Below, in pieces: positions 1-11,390 of a DNA stretch of 64,000 nt (position 1 is its first letter; each line of letters begins with the position of its first letter). The position numbers were made by a program, and so were the translations under genes. A model generated the notes under the pieces. That model did not search any database, had not been told where the DNA came from, and saw only the letters and a list, made by a program, of their open reading frames with translations. Source of the DNA: Adiantum capillus-veneris (Eukaryota > Streptophyta > Polypodiopsida > Polypodiales > Pteridaceae); the NCBI GenBank assembly GCA_014529385.2, contig CM043966.1, forward strand, positions 92,639,087-92,703,086. The letters run 5' to 3'.

Positions 1-359
1 GTGAGCTTCCCAAAATATTTTTCGACCTGCGAACGCTCGCCAAACCTCACTGAAATTGGAGAAAGTGAGTAGGCGTGTGCTAGAGCAGCTGGCGACTAAG
101 CTCGGGAGGATGCAACCTGCTATGATACCAATTGTTGGAATTAGGGTTGCAGAGAAACGCACACAGCTTGGAGAAGACGAAGGAAGCTCAAGGCACACAA
201 TTGAGAGTGTATTATTTAGTGTGCAATGGAAAGATAGATAGCCCTAGAGTGATGGGCGTATATACAATGCTCGGGGGGAAAAACCTCCTAAAGAGGGAAA
301 AAATGCCCCGCCAGTCCTAGTGTGTTCACACACATCACTACCACATGTATATGGTAACA
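1..359 (-). mobile_element. 5' LTR and leader of a copia element leaving the window
   Basis: The reverse complement of 133-359 matches the 227-bp LTR of the copia element at 48190-53282, with the same ends (TGTTACC...CCAACA) and the same length. Positions 1-132 match the PBS and untranslated leader that follow that LTR, including TTGGTATCA next to the LTR (here one base differs from the usual TGGTATCAGAGC). This is the start of a minus-strand element whose coding part lies outside the window. Confidence 0.9.
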
Positions 360-1437
360 TTAAACACCATTACCCATGCTATTTCATGTGATAATTGGCA
401 TGGACTAAAACTTGATCGCACTAGCTTCATTGAACTAATTAGGCAGTAGGCCCATACTCAATGGGCCTAATGTAGACTCATTGAGTATGGTTTCTGGGTT
501 TACACACACGTCACTAATTCCCCTTTATAATTCTATTACTAATTTTATCTTAAAAAATATTTTTCAGCTCTGATCTTTTCCCAATAGACCTAATATTCTA
601 TATACTGAGGTAGTCTTTTTGTTTTGCTTCTAAAGCCTCGCGAGAACTTTGGGTCTCGCTTGTGACATTATCCCCTATTACACTCTAAAATATCAAACTT
701 TCTCACCTGCCTATCTTTGATTCTCTAAACGGGATTGCTTGGAAACTAAACGTTAACACTAAGTGAAATCACCAAGTGGTTTGGTGGCATTCCTTGTGAA
801 AGCAGTGGGATCACTCTCATCACCTACCAATATTAAATTAGGGGTACAATTTTTAATGCACCCAATCTTTATGATTCTCTCTTTTCCCCATGTTGCTTAT
901 TGGTTGCACCTCTCTGTTGTGTGCTTCAATTGCATCAACTCTGTTGTCACATTCTTCCCCTTTTACATACTGTCTTCCCCTCTCACTACCCCCAGTATTG
1001 ACTAGCTGCCTTATTGCCTACCCTATTGCTGGCTCTGTAAAAACCCTGACCATGCACGCCAAGATATGGTCGAGATTTAGTAGCTGTGGCTAAGGATGGG
1101 ACCTGCTTCAGCATTGGATACTCCTTCCCTATTTAAAGGTGAGGGATTTTCACCTCCCTCACTTAGCCTTGCATTAACGTTTGGTATGTCTGGTTCATGA
1201 TAAAGTTAGTGAGGGCCGTGGAAGTGTCGTTGCTCCATTTGTGTATTGTGCACTATGGAAATCATTGAGCAACCTGATCCTTCTCAGGTGCCCTTTCATT
1301 AAACTCTTGAGGCTCTGCTTGTATTATGCACTGGTCATAAATCAATTCTTAATAGTCTGATTAAAGCATTCGTAATGTGGTCGTGTGTTGGTGGCTATTG
1401 ATTATGCTTAACCAATGCGGGATTGCTTTATAATACC
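360..1437. other. No recognisable gene
   Basis: I see no convincing coding region here. Around 450-500 there is an imperfect inverted motif (GGCCCATACTCAATGGGCC and its neighbour CTCATTGAGTATGG). Small open frames at 763-1093 have no recognisable motif. The stretch lies between two copia fragments and may be old repeat DNA. Confidence 0.4.
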
Positions 1438-2870
1438 GCCATCGTATGAATACTGTGCATTTTCTATGTGCATTGGCAGCTCATTTTGGATGGGATGCAC
1501 ATCAATCAGACATTGTTACTACTTTCTTGAATGGTGACATATTTAAGGAAGTCTATGTAATGCAACCTCGCAGTTTTGTCATTGAAGGGCAAGAAGATAA
1601 AAGTGTGCAAATGTAAGAAAGCTTTGTATGGGTTGAAGAAATCTCCTCGTTTGGTATGAGAAATCTAACACTCATTTGGTCAAATGAGGCTTTTGTAACA
1701 ATCCAACAAAAAGCACTTTGTATGTAAAGCGTGAGGGTGATGTACTTCTCATCGGCGTTCTTATGGTGATGATTTGTTGATCACCGGACCCAATGAGACA
1801 AATATTGTTGAATTTAAGGCTGATTTTAATGCTACTTTCAAGATGAAAGACTTGGGGCTATTGCATCATTACTTGGGTATATACTTTAAGCATGGGATGA
1901 TGGTATTGCCTTGTGTCAAACAAGTTACATATAGGCATTGCTATGTAAGTTTGGAGTTGAGGACTGTAAACATATTGCTACTCCCATGGAAACATGTTTG
2001 AAGTTGAGTTTTCATGATGTTGATGATCCTATAGATGTCACTCTTTACTAATGGATGCCTTATTTATGTATGCAACACGAGGCCTGATATTCATTTTGTA
2101 GTTTCACAGGTCAGCAAATTTATGCATAGCCTGGGGTCTAGAAGCATTGGTAGGCTACCAAGAGGAGTTTTTACTACTTGAGTGGCACTTTGCATCTTGT
2201 CTTATTTTATCCCAAAGACGAAGCATTGCCACCAGATTTACATGATTTTTTGGACTAATATTGGGTAGGTTGTTTTGACACGCAAGTGTCCACAAGTAGT
2301 TTTGTTTCATGCTTGACAATTCATGCATATCATGGTTGATAAAGAATCAACCTATTGTGGCCACTTCTAGTTGTGAGGTTGAGTATAGGGTAGTCTTCAC
2401 AGCTACGGTTGAGTGTGTATGGCTCAGATGCCTTATGACTGATTTGGTGTTGGACAAGACACTACCAACATCATCTACACTCGCAGTCAGAGCGCATTGA
2501 CAATTGTAAGGTACCCAATTTTTCATGCTCGCACAAAGCACATTGAGGTGTATTACCACTATGTGAGGGAGAGACTCTCAACAGGAGAGATCAGCTTGGC
2601 TTATGTGCGAATACAAGACAACCTTGCAAATCTATTCACAAAGGCATTTTCTCATGAGAGATTGAAGCTTTCTGCAAAGATTTAGGCTTGCTCCCCTTTG
2701 TGGATTGATTATTCACTCAGGGCATGGCACTTCCCTATACATTATGTGCCAGCTCTTGTTCACTGCATCACTCCCAAGGGGGATTTGTTACCATATACAT
2801 GTGGTAGTGATGTGTGTAAACACACTTAAGATCGTCGGGGTATTTTTTCCCTCACTTGGAGGTTTTTTCC
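1438..2870 (+). mobile_element. Degenerate copia fragment: reverse transcriptase, RNase H, start of 3' LTR
   Basis: Sequence from about 1438 runs parallel to copia 1 from about 51700 onward. It covers reverse transcriptase ('HSDIVTTFLNGDIF'-like block near 1500-1560), the region of the YVDD box near 1760, and RNase H near 2300-2680, which ends in a recognisable 'NLANLFTKAFSHE' block. Frames are broken many times, and the YVDD box itself is altered by a frameshift. The polypurine tract AAGGGGGATT at 2776-2785 is followed by the first 80-90 bp of the LTR, starting TGTTACC at 2786. Similarity then stops. This is a 5'-truncated, non-functional relic. Confidence 0.85.
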
Positions 2871-2889
2871 GTGTTGATCTCCATGCTTT

Positions 2890-4320
2890 TGTATTATTGT
2901 GATAGTAAGATAGGACTACATAGTTTACAAGTTCCACCCCTATATCTATTTATTATGGCTAAAAGAGGTTTAGCACACCTGAGCATATAAAGGGTTATAG
3001 CATGGGTATATTAGATATGAGTGTATAAATGGTGCTAATACCTCTAGTGATGCACTCAAAAGTGAGGTATAAAATAGTATCATAGTTTATTTTCTTACCT
3101 TCTAGAAATAAGATAGGTTCTCGTAAACTGATCCATAAGATATCAACAAAATACCAATAAGGAAATATAAGGTATTCAATTTGGCTCTATATTTCTACTA
3201 CTACAACACTTTTTGATATAGTCAAATCTTAGAGCATGTAGGTAACGGTTACACCACATGGGGGAGCATGCCAATCCCATGGGAATACCATTGATCAATC
3301 TGTAAATTCTTGTAGAATTCTATATGTACATGTGGTTGATGAGCAATGGATTGAGCAGAATGATCTTCTCCTTATTAAAGAATAATTGTCTCTTATATGG
3401 CTTGTGACCAATTTCCTTTGATGCATCTTGTGGGAGGTTCCCTAAAGGAGATATACTACTCTTGTCAATGGTTAAATCTATACTAAATAAGGTTTTATCA
3501 ATTTAGGTGGGCAAACCCATGGGTATACCAATGATCAATCTATAATTTCTTCTAGCACACTATATGTACGTATGGTTGTGAGCCATGTATGATCAGAATG
3601 TTCTTATCCTTATCAAAGAATAATTGTATCATATATGGCTTGTTGTTACGCATCTCCCAAGTCCGCTAATTTTATTGTCGGACTAGTGAGAACCTGAGAC
3701 AAAATTGTCATCCCCGGGCGACTCAACTAGTGCATGGGTGTACAAGAGGGTGTCAGACTCTTGGAAAACCTAGTCGCAACATGCCACAATCAAATGTTGA
3801 TCTCAACTAAAACCCAATTCACTAAAAGCTAATCTACAACTACTAGTCTAATGCACTTCACCTAACAAAGGGTGATCAGTTGCAACCAAACTTGCCACGT
3901 TGATAGACAAGACCATTTAGGATATCTCTAGGACCCCAAATACTTAAAAAAATGCGAGGTGCAAAAAGATATTGGAAAATAGATCTAATTTTAGCAAAAA
4001 ATAGATCTAATTTTAGCAGGTCAATTTTGGCACCACGAATACACCTATAGCTTCATAATGTTAAGTTCTATCCACAACTCGCCTAGAATCACGAACGAAT
4101 ACTTAAATCACGAGTTATGACTAAAAATAGCATGCAAAGGATCATGCGATAAACACAAGAATACAACAATTAGCTTATTTTTATGCATAGAGAGTTCACC
4201 TGGAAACACAATGTTGCTCTCAAATTCAACTAGAGTGCTTCGTTAGCCGCATTTGTATTGAATCAAAGTGAGGGTTGTCACCTTAAGGTAATAGGATTTG
4301 TGGAAAACAAAGCACAAAAA
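2890..4320. other. Gene-poor stretch with one imperfect direct duplication
   Basis: No coding region is supported. A block at about 3268-3413 recurs imperfectly at about 3508-3645 (shared words include CCCATGGG, GATCAATCT and AAAGAATAATTGT). The remainder is AT-rich and unassigned. Confidence 0.5.

Positions 4321-4322
<2 letters not shown>

Positions 4323-4373
<51 letters not shown>
4323..4373. repeat. (CT)n microsatellite
   Basis: About 25 uninterrupted CT units. Confidence 0.97.
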
Positions 4374-4378
<5 letters not shown>

Positions 4379-4400
4379 TTTCTCTTGTATGTTCTTGTAT

Positions 4401-4700
4401 GCCCCGGCGGTCCCTTGCCCCCAATCGTACCTAGCTAGGTATGCCGTGCCTCCCTCACAGAAGCTCATGATGTTGAGGTGAGTCATAATGTGGGAATTAT
4501 TGTGAGAATCTGTCCAAAACTTCTTGTGGTTGGGGTCCATCAAGAGTTGTGGAACATCAATCGTACCTAGCTAGGTATGCCGTGCCTCCCTCACAGAAGC
4601 TCATGATGTTGAGGTGAGTCATAATGTGAGGCTAGCGGTCCCCTACCCCCAATCTACCTAGCTAGCTATGCGGTGCCTCCCAAGCAGAAGCTCATGATGT
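4401..4700. repeat. Three tandem copies of a 70-100-bp unit
   Basis: Copies lie at about 4401-4498, 4559-4631 and 4632-4700. Each contains CCCAATC(G)TACCTAGCTAG, a GCCTCCC block and CAGAAGCTCATGATGTT. Copies 1 and 2 are nearly identical over about 70 bp; copy 3 is diverged and has a small deletion. Function unknown. Confidence 0.85.
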
Positions 4701-5240
4701 TATGCATTGTATGAAAGACATTGAAAAAGGCTCCCTTTTCCTACATGAGAAAAGTTCTAAATCTTCTTGTGAACTCCCCACCACCACTTTCTTCCCAGTT
4801 TCAATGGAACTCCAAAAGCAATACCACGCCTTGGAAAAACCCATTATCAAACCCAGAAGCAATGATTTGGGGGGTAGGTCCTCAACAAGCAGGTGGTCTC
4901 CTCTCCAAGGGCTTCCATGAGAACAATGACAGTCTCAACTTCCTCCAAACACCAGCAGCAAACACCTCTCAAATGCATGTTTTCGCCGTGGACTTGAGGC
5001 AGCCCTTTAACATAGCATGGTAGCCGGCCTTGCCTAGGACCCTGTCCCACCTGTTAGGGCATACTACCCTTGTCATGACTCTCTCTCTCTGACATATGTT
5101 GGATAGAGGTAGATACTTACCAGACTGGCCTGCCCCAATGGAGATGCAGCACAGGAGGAGAGTCAGAACAACAAATCAACAAACAGAATCCTAAGAAATA
5201 CTAGCTTGCCCACTTTGAGAGCTCGTCTAAATCAAGGAAT
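4700..5240. other. Possible host gene remnant, strand uncertain
   Basis: A plus-strand frame of 100 codons (4721-5023) and a minus-strand frame overlap here. On the minus strand there is a plausible acceptor (CCTAACAG before 5050) and a plausible donor (CTG|GTAAGTAT near 5115-5125), so this could be an exon of a minus-strand gene. I recognise no protein family on either strand. Confidence 0.25.
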
Positions 5241-5292
5241 TGTCTTCTTCATTCTGGAGGCTTCTTTTCTTCATACAATTTCAAGCCCTTTT

Positions 5293-5319
5293 GGGGGGGG
5301 GGGGGGGGGGGGGGGGGGG
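5293..5319. repeat. poly-G run
   Basis: A run of 27 consecutive G residues. The true length is unreliable in most sequencing chemistries. Confidence 0.9.
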
Positions 5320-5613
5320 CAAACACAGGTTTGTTAAATCATAACATACGCCAAAGATTGTTAATCCGGCAACTATTGATTAATCATTAAGTGTAGAACA
5401 GGATATAATTGAAACCATCAGAAAAAGTCAACCGTATCGAGTAGAAATAGACTAGTAGACTTCATCAGCAAGCTGCAAAAAGAGAGAAATTACAAATTAT
5501 CCATTTGCAAAAGACCACTGACGATATCTCTTACATGACACAAGACAGAAGCTATGTCCCCATGCATCAAAGGTCATATCACTAGGACTGTTACCATGAA
5601 AACTAAAGTACTT

Positions 5614-5615
<2 letters not shown>

Positions 5616-5658
<43 letters not shown>
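5616..5658. repeat. (GA)n followed by a G run
   Basis: About 16 GA units run straight into a run of about ten G residues. Confidence 0.9.
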
Positions 5659-5995
5659 AAAAAACGAAGAAGCTCTAACTTCGTAGGAACAATCCCAAGA
5701 GACCTCAAATATCTATCCAACAAGTCTTCAACTCAAGTCGTGTTATTCAAGAGAAAAAGACATACGCGGGGCTTTTTATGAAAGCATGCACAAGTGAATC
5801 CATGACCAAGATAATATTGATCTGATGTCTCCGACTGATCCAAATGGCTCAATCCTCGGACGAGAATCCAAAAACCCTCATTAGGCTAACCAAGTAATCA
5901 CATTTCCTATACCACACTAATGACAGGTAAAAGAGATGGTTCTGCAAAGGCAAGTGTCCAGACTATATCACCACAATGCCTTCGGTCATCTCTGA

Positions 5996-7426
5996 TTATC
6001 GCCATGCACGATATTTAAGGTTCAGAAGCTTGCATATCTCCTCGCAAAATATCTTCCATTCATCCCCATACCGTATATTAAGATCAGGATGGTAATGAGA
6101 TATTGCCTTCCTCAATATGGCTTTGTCTTTGACAATCTTACCAGAAGTAAGGTTCAATGTTCTCTTTAAATCTGGATGGGGATGTTCCGTGTACAGATAC
6201 CTCAAGAAAGAGTCTACACCTCGCTCAGCCTCCACTTTAAGCTTTGATAGAGCCGGTAACCATTTCTCCAGAATGGAACTCCGGCACTTTTCATCGTAAT
6301 TTCGTTGCTGGGATTTAATATGCTCCTCGCGACGGCGCTTTTGTTCATCTGCAGCTTGCTTTTCATGCATACGAATCTTTTCAGCAGACTGTAAGTACCA
6401 ACTGGCTTGTAGAGCACATGGAGAGTTGGATCTAAGAGCCAGCTGGGTTGCTTGAAGGTGAAATTTGTAGCCCTTTTCTGGTTGGCGTAGCACATCGTAG
6501 TATACCTTCCCGATGCGGTTCAAAGCCATGCCTTCACTCTCTACATGTACTGCGCGAGCTCTTTGTAAAGCCTGCCTGTAATGATCAAGGGAGTCTTGGA
6601 CCATATTCACATTGATGGGTTCCCTCTCTTCTGCCTTTGTAATTAACTTATCACCAAGATCCAATGCTTGCATTGCTTCACATATCGACTGCTGAAGGCA
6701 GACAGACTCTTGTAGCGCTTGTAAATCAGAAGAAATGTCGGCACCTACTCCTCCAAAAACCTGAGCCCTTTGCAGTGAGGCATTGCAATCGAAGAGCAAG
6801 CGTAAACAAGTTGCATAGTCTTTCAGTGGGGCTTCCTCTGAGATCTTCTGCAAACCCTTCTCAAACAAGGATTTTGCATGTGCCAATTGTGCTTTTGCAA
6901 CACATGTGCCAGATGTTATAGACATGTCCAGCTCAGGATCCTTTGAAGAATTCTCAAATGCATCACACAAATACATAAGGACAGGAGCATGTGCTACATT
7001 GAGTGTGCTCGACACGCACACCCCCCAATCCACAATATTCACAAGTACACTGTCAATGTGTTGTATCCATGCCTCTCCCTTATGAGAAAGGCTACCATGC
7101 TTACTTGCCAGGAGTAGAGAACGCACACACTTCAACAGGTAAAACTTACAAGGCGAGAGGAGCGAGGCACTCACGGGCTTGTGAGAGGACTGATTAGCGA
7201 GAATTTGTTGTATCTCCGTTTTACCCCATAGCCAGTACAGCATGCCAAGGTTTTTGAAACAGGAAGCGGTGTCGTCTTCGTTGGAGCTCGCCATTAAAGC
7301 TTCATGATAAAGCTGGTGAGCACGAGCCAGCTTACCTCTGATGGCAACAAAGCCGAAGCCACCATGGAGAGCTTGCTTGTAGAAAACGTTGCCCTTGCTG
7401 CGAAGGCTCGAGGAGCGCTCCTCCAT
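5996..7426 (-). CDS. TPR-like protein with C-terminal J-domain-like segment
   Basis: This is one uninterrupted frame of 476 codons, beginning at the ATG at 7426-7424. The frame is open further upstream, but without another ATG. The product is rich in helical, TPR-like segments (residues about 1-360: 'RSKGNVFYKQALHG', 'CFKNLGMLYWLWG', 'ALNRIGKVYYDVLRQPEKGY'). A charged coiled-coil-like stretch follows near 365-395 ('KQAADEQKRRREEH'). The C-terminus has 'ISHYHPDLN...WKIFCEEICKLLN', where His-Pro-Asp is the signature of J domains that stimulate Hsp70. Only the HPD and the following helix are obvious, so it is J-like rather than canonical. A cytosolic co-chaperone or scaffold role is inference. 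It is intronless, lacks internal stops, and is the only clear host gene in the window. Its upstream region contains a 143-bp tandem duplication. Confidence 0.85.
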   Translation of the reverse strand: MEERSSSLRSKGNVFYKQALHGGFGFVAIRGKLARAHQLYHEALMASSNEDDTASCFKNLGMLYWLWGKTEIQQILANQSSHKPVSASLLSPCKFYLLKCVRSLLLASKHGSLSHKGEAWIQHIDSVLVNIVDWGVCVSSTLNVAHAPVLMYLCDAFENSSKDPELDMSITSGTCVAKAQLAHAKSLFEKGLQKISEEAPLKDYATCLRLLFDCNASLQRAQVFGGVGADISSDLQALQESVCLQQSICEAMQALDLGDKLITKAEEREPINVNMVQDSLDHYRQALQRARAVHVESEGMALNRIGKVYYDVLRQPEKGYKFHLQATQLALRSNSPCALQASWYLQSAEKIRMHEKQAADEQKRRREEHIKSQQRNYDEKCRSSILEKWLPALSKLKVEAERGVDSFLRYLYTEHPHPDLKRTLNLTSGKIVKDKAILRKAISHYHPDLNIRYGDEWKIFCEEICKLLNLKYRAWR

Positions 7427-7629
7427 CTTTTCGCATTGCAAGCGCGCGCAGAATAATAAAAGCGACAAACAAATGGTATGTCCAGCTCATGATGAATGCG
7501 CACACTGACACGCTCGTCAATAACTTTGTGCCTTATTTTGTGAAAAGCCATGAAATAGTGGGAATCTTGAGGGGATACTCACTTTTTTCTAAAGAGGAAA
7601 GGCAAAAGGTGAGGGTCCAGCGTGGAAGA

Positions 7630-7911
7630 GAGGCAGGCGGATGGAGAAGGCTAGTGGTGCTTGAGGCTATGAGAGTGTAGGGGAGGCAGGAGTGTTTGTC
7701 GATAGCAGGACAGCTATGCGCATTGCACCAGTCAGACCCAAGTGGAGGAGACGATGGCCAAGCTTTCCAAGGGAGGCAGGCGGATGGAGAAGGCTAGTGG
7801 TGCCTGAGGCTCTGAGCGTGTAGGGGAGGCAGGAGTGTTTGTCGATAGCAGGACAACTATGCGCATTGCACCAGTCGACCCAAGTGGAGGAGACGATGAC
7901 CAAGCTTTCCT
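7630..7911. repeat. Tandem duplication, period 143 bp, upstream of the TPR/J gene
   Basis: Copies at 7630-7769 and 7773-7911 differ at only a few positions. They begin GAGGCAGGCGGATGGAGAAG and end CCAAGCTTTCC. They lie about 200-480 bp upstream of the ATG of the minus-strand TPR/J gene, so they may sit in its promoter or 5' UTR. Confidence 0.9.
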
Positions 7912-8550
7912 TTTCTATATATGCAATGCAAGTTTTGCTATCAGCGTCCACGATTACACGAGTGGGTAGCCTAATCAAAAACGAAACGATTGGTTATGTA
8001 CTCGAGTTCGATCCCTATGCATGTCAAACTTTTGAAAACCAATCGAAATGTGATGACCTTTCAATATGCGAAAGAAGGATCTCTGCAGATTCTCTGTCTG
8101 TTAAATAACAAACCTACCAATATGTAAGTCTGAAATTAGTAGAATATCTAAATTAGCCATTAGTTTAGTAGTGACATATTAAAGCATGGCCTCCTTTACA
8201 CTATTGTTATTCCTCTCACAATAACATTTCCTTCATCTTCTCCTTTGGTACCACCTACTCCCTCCATCTCAACCTCACCTACCCATAGCCTCTTCTCAAA
8301 AGAAAACGAGCTCACACGACCCGCCTCCTGACGGATCTCGTTCGCTCTTACCAAGCCGTCAATCCTATTTAGTTTGTAAAGCTCACTCATCTGAGTATCT
8401 ATGTATGTATTCACGTCTTCGATGGATCTTGCTCGTTTTTACCAACATCATCACATTCCCTCATTTTCTCCCTTGTTGGGACAAGAAGGAGCAAGTGACT
8501 CAGTGACACCACCTCTCTCTTTCTCTCTCTCTCTTTGTACGGAGGCCACC

Positions 8551-8593
<43 letters not shown>

Positions 8594-8682
8594 ATGGAAG
8601 ACCAAAGTAATGAAAGCTCTTTGCTATCATTTAGAGCCGTGGTGTGTATGAGAGAGAGTTTCATTTGAGCCACCTACACAAC

Positions 8683-8740
<58 letters not shown>

Positions 8741-8906
8741 AATGGACATGGTAAATCAAGAGTATACCAAGGTTCACTCGCAAAAAAAGAACTCAGTGAA
8801 GTCAAACTCTACAACATCTTGCACTATAACATCATCGTCTATGAAATTAAACCATAATTAATAGTTTGTTTTCAAACCATATTTAAAATCAAGCAAGGAA
8901 TTTGTT

Positions 8907-8951
<45 letters not shown>

Positions 8952-9923
8952 GAGTACATTCTAAGATGTGTGTCAAGCTACATATATTCCAATACTCAAT
9001 GTATGCCAAGCTACATAAATGACCATCACCATCAATAAAATAAAGTCCTGGAAGCATCACTTGGTGTTCGCACTATCCAAGGTCCAATACGATGCACACT
9101 TCGTCCAAGGCGTCGAGGAGGGCGACCCAACATATACATCTCTATCCTCCAAACGGAACAACTGTCACCATATGAATAACGTATATTATGTGGGAGTTGG
9201 TCCCCTACCTCCTGAATACTCACATAGACATGGCCATTATCATGGTCGATATTAACTTTGATGTGATAATATCCCTGCAAACCATCAATATGATGGTAAA
9301 CACCCAATAAAATATACCGGCGATAATAATGATTGTTGTTTACAAAAACATACTCAATCTTAAATCATAAACTACGTAACAAAAAATATTTTAAAAATTC
9401 AATAAGTCTCATTTCACCATACCGAACAACTTCAAAGTCTTCAATGATGCGAGCAACATCATCAACATGTAAAGGCCCTCTCCAAAATCGTGGATCTATA
9501 ACAAAATTGTCTCTCTCATGTGGACTTTTTTGTAAAATAGTTGCTTATTATAGACAAATAGTTACTTACCATAGACAAATGCTGGTGGCTGCATGTGCAT
9601 CCATGTCAGTGTAGAGTGGTAGGCCATCTCTAACCAAACAAAGACAAATAAAATAAATCAATCTCTCTTAAAAGTAAACTTATATTCTTGAATGATAAAG
9701 TGACATGCAATTAGCCAGTAAACTTAACATAAACTTCTTGACACACCACAACCCCCATAATTCATTTTGATATGTACGGGGTAAACTCGTGAATATTTCA
9801 AAATCAAAATCTTGAAATAGAGAGTTAAAAGGGCTAGGGCTACACTTATTTACTAAAAACCAGTCCCATTTAACAAAAACCCTTCCAAATTCCACAACCC
9901 TTCCAAGTTTTCATTGTTTCATT
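7912..9923. other. Gene-poor stretch with microsatellites
   Basis: No coding region is supported. It contains (GA)n at 8554-8591, (CT)n at 8685-8738 and (GA)n at 8909-8950. Short open frames here mostly read through these repeats and have no recognisable motif. Confidence 0.6.
8685..8738. repeat. (CT)n microsatellite
   Basis: About 27 CT units. Neighbouring (GA)n tracts lie at 8554-8591 and 8909-8950. Confidence 0.97.
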
Positions 9924-10204
9924 TGTTGAAGATGATGAAACAGGAAACAGAAGGAAGACAGCAACTCAGAGTAGGAAGAAGATGGAGAAGGAGAAGACAC
10001 AGAGATTGTGTACGAGATCTCTGTAGTCTCTCTCGCTCTGTATTAGAATAATAGAGTATATTCAAACTCAGAGCTACAAAGCTTATATGAAACCCTAAGT
10101 GATAAGGTGTCCTTTCACACCAAATGTCTAGGGGGAAAAACCCAGTGGGAGAAAAGTGCCCCTGGTGAAGCGCGTATACACACTAACACTACTACATGTC
10201 TACA
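9924..10204 (-). repeat. 3' LTR of copia element 3
   Basis: On the minus strand this 281-bp segment starts TGTAGACATG and ends CAACA. It is preceded by a polypurine tract (AGGGGGGATT on the minus strand, about 10205-10215), which fixes it as a 3' LTR. No second copy is in the window, so the left boundary is inferred from the TG...CA rule. Confidence 0.75.
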
Positions 10205-11388
10205 AATCCCCCCTGTAGTGATAGTGTGAATCCGTACAAGGTAGCAGATCATCATGTGTATGAGAGTAAGCCCAAAGCTTTTCGGAAAGCTTCAAACTTT
10301 TCTCGTGATAACGCCTTCGTAAATAGATCTACAATGTTATCCTGTGTAGGACAGTAAGTTAGTGTGATCTCCCCTGCATGTAGCCTTTCCCTGACATAGT
10401 GGTAGTGAACCTCTATGTGCTTTGTTCTTGCATGAAATACTGGATTCCTTGCAACTGCCATAGCACTCTGAATGTCAGTGAAAATGGTAGTGGGTGCCTG
10501 TTGACACTCACAAAGATCTGCCAATAACCTGCGTATCCATACACAATCAACTGTTGCCGTGAAAGCTGCCCTCTACTCAGCTTCACAAGTTGATGTAGCC
10601 ACTGTGGGTTGCTTCTTGCTTAGCCAAGATATACATGCATTTCCCAAGAAAAAACAATTGCCACTTGTGGAATGTCGTGTGTCAAAATCACCAGCCCAAT
10701 CTGAATTGCTGTAACCAAGAAGCTGCATAGAACTGTGCTTTCCATACATATCCCCCCTTGGAAAGAACATGGCAAGATTAGGGGTACCTGAAAGGTAACG
10801 AAGTATGCGCTTCACAGCCTGCCAATGATGCATACCTGGGCTGTGCATAAATCTGCTTGCTTGTGAAACCCCAAATTGAATGTCTGGACGAGTGTTGCCT
10901 GCCAAATATATCAAGCAACCAACCGCTGCTGCATAAATATGTACATCAAAAGTTTCTCCAGCATCAGGCATGCTCAACTTTGATCCAGTTTCTACGGGTG
11001 TAGAGATTGGCTTACAATTTTGCATACCAAACTTGTCCAAAATTTTATGCAAATATTTTGCCTGCAACATGTATATGCCATCCTCTGATTGCACAAACTG
11101 AATACCCAAGTAATAATGTAGCAAACCAAGATCAGACATCTCAAAGGTTTTTCTCAAAGCATCTTTAAACGCTTCAATTTCATCTGCACTATTGCCTGTA
11201 AGAAGCATATCATCCACATAAAGTGTTAGCATAATGAGAACTCCATCTCTCTTTTTGACATACAAAGTACTTTCTGTTGGACTATTCTGAAATCCCTGGC
11301 CAATCAAATAAGTATGTATCTTCTCATACCATGCTCTTGGAGCCTGTTTGAGACCATAGGTCAAAAGCCTAGGGAAATTGGATGCTTT
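9924..11388 (-). mobile_element. Copia element 3, 3' half only
   Basis: A minus-strand Ty1/copia remnant. The reverse transcriptase enters mid-domain near 11375 ('YGLKQAPRAWYEK') and is followed by 'LYVDDMLLTG' (YVDD catalytic box), RNase H and the 3' LTR. Gag, protease and integrase are missing. The broken edge near 11388 coincides with the probable 5' LTR start of gypsy A, so insertion of A, or a later deletion, may have removed the rest. Confidence 0.85.
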
Positions 11389-11390
11389 GT
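10252..11390 (-). pseudogene. copia Pol fragment (RT and RNase H)
   Basis: One frame covers the C-terminal half of reverse transcriptase and RNase H. It is interrupted by an in-frame TAG at 10570-10572, where relatives have tyrosine in the 'CEAEYRA' RNase H motif. Reading continues in the same frame to 'LFTKALSREKF' and a stop at 10252. The first 30 or so residues upstream of 'FPRLL' do not look like Pol and belong to the adjoining sequence. Confidence 0.85.

Noticed and set aside
7427-7468. Start of the TPR/J protein 14 codons further upstream
   Set aside because: That start would be TTG; the first ATG is at 7426.
9019-9614. Frames of 78-93 codons
   Set aside because: No motif, overlapping frames on both strands, AT-rich repeat-like context.
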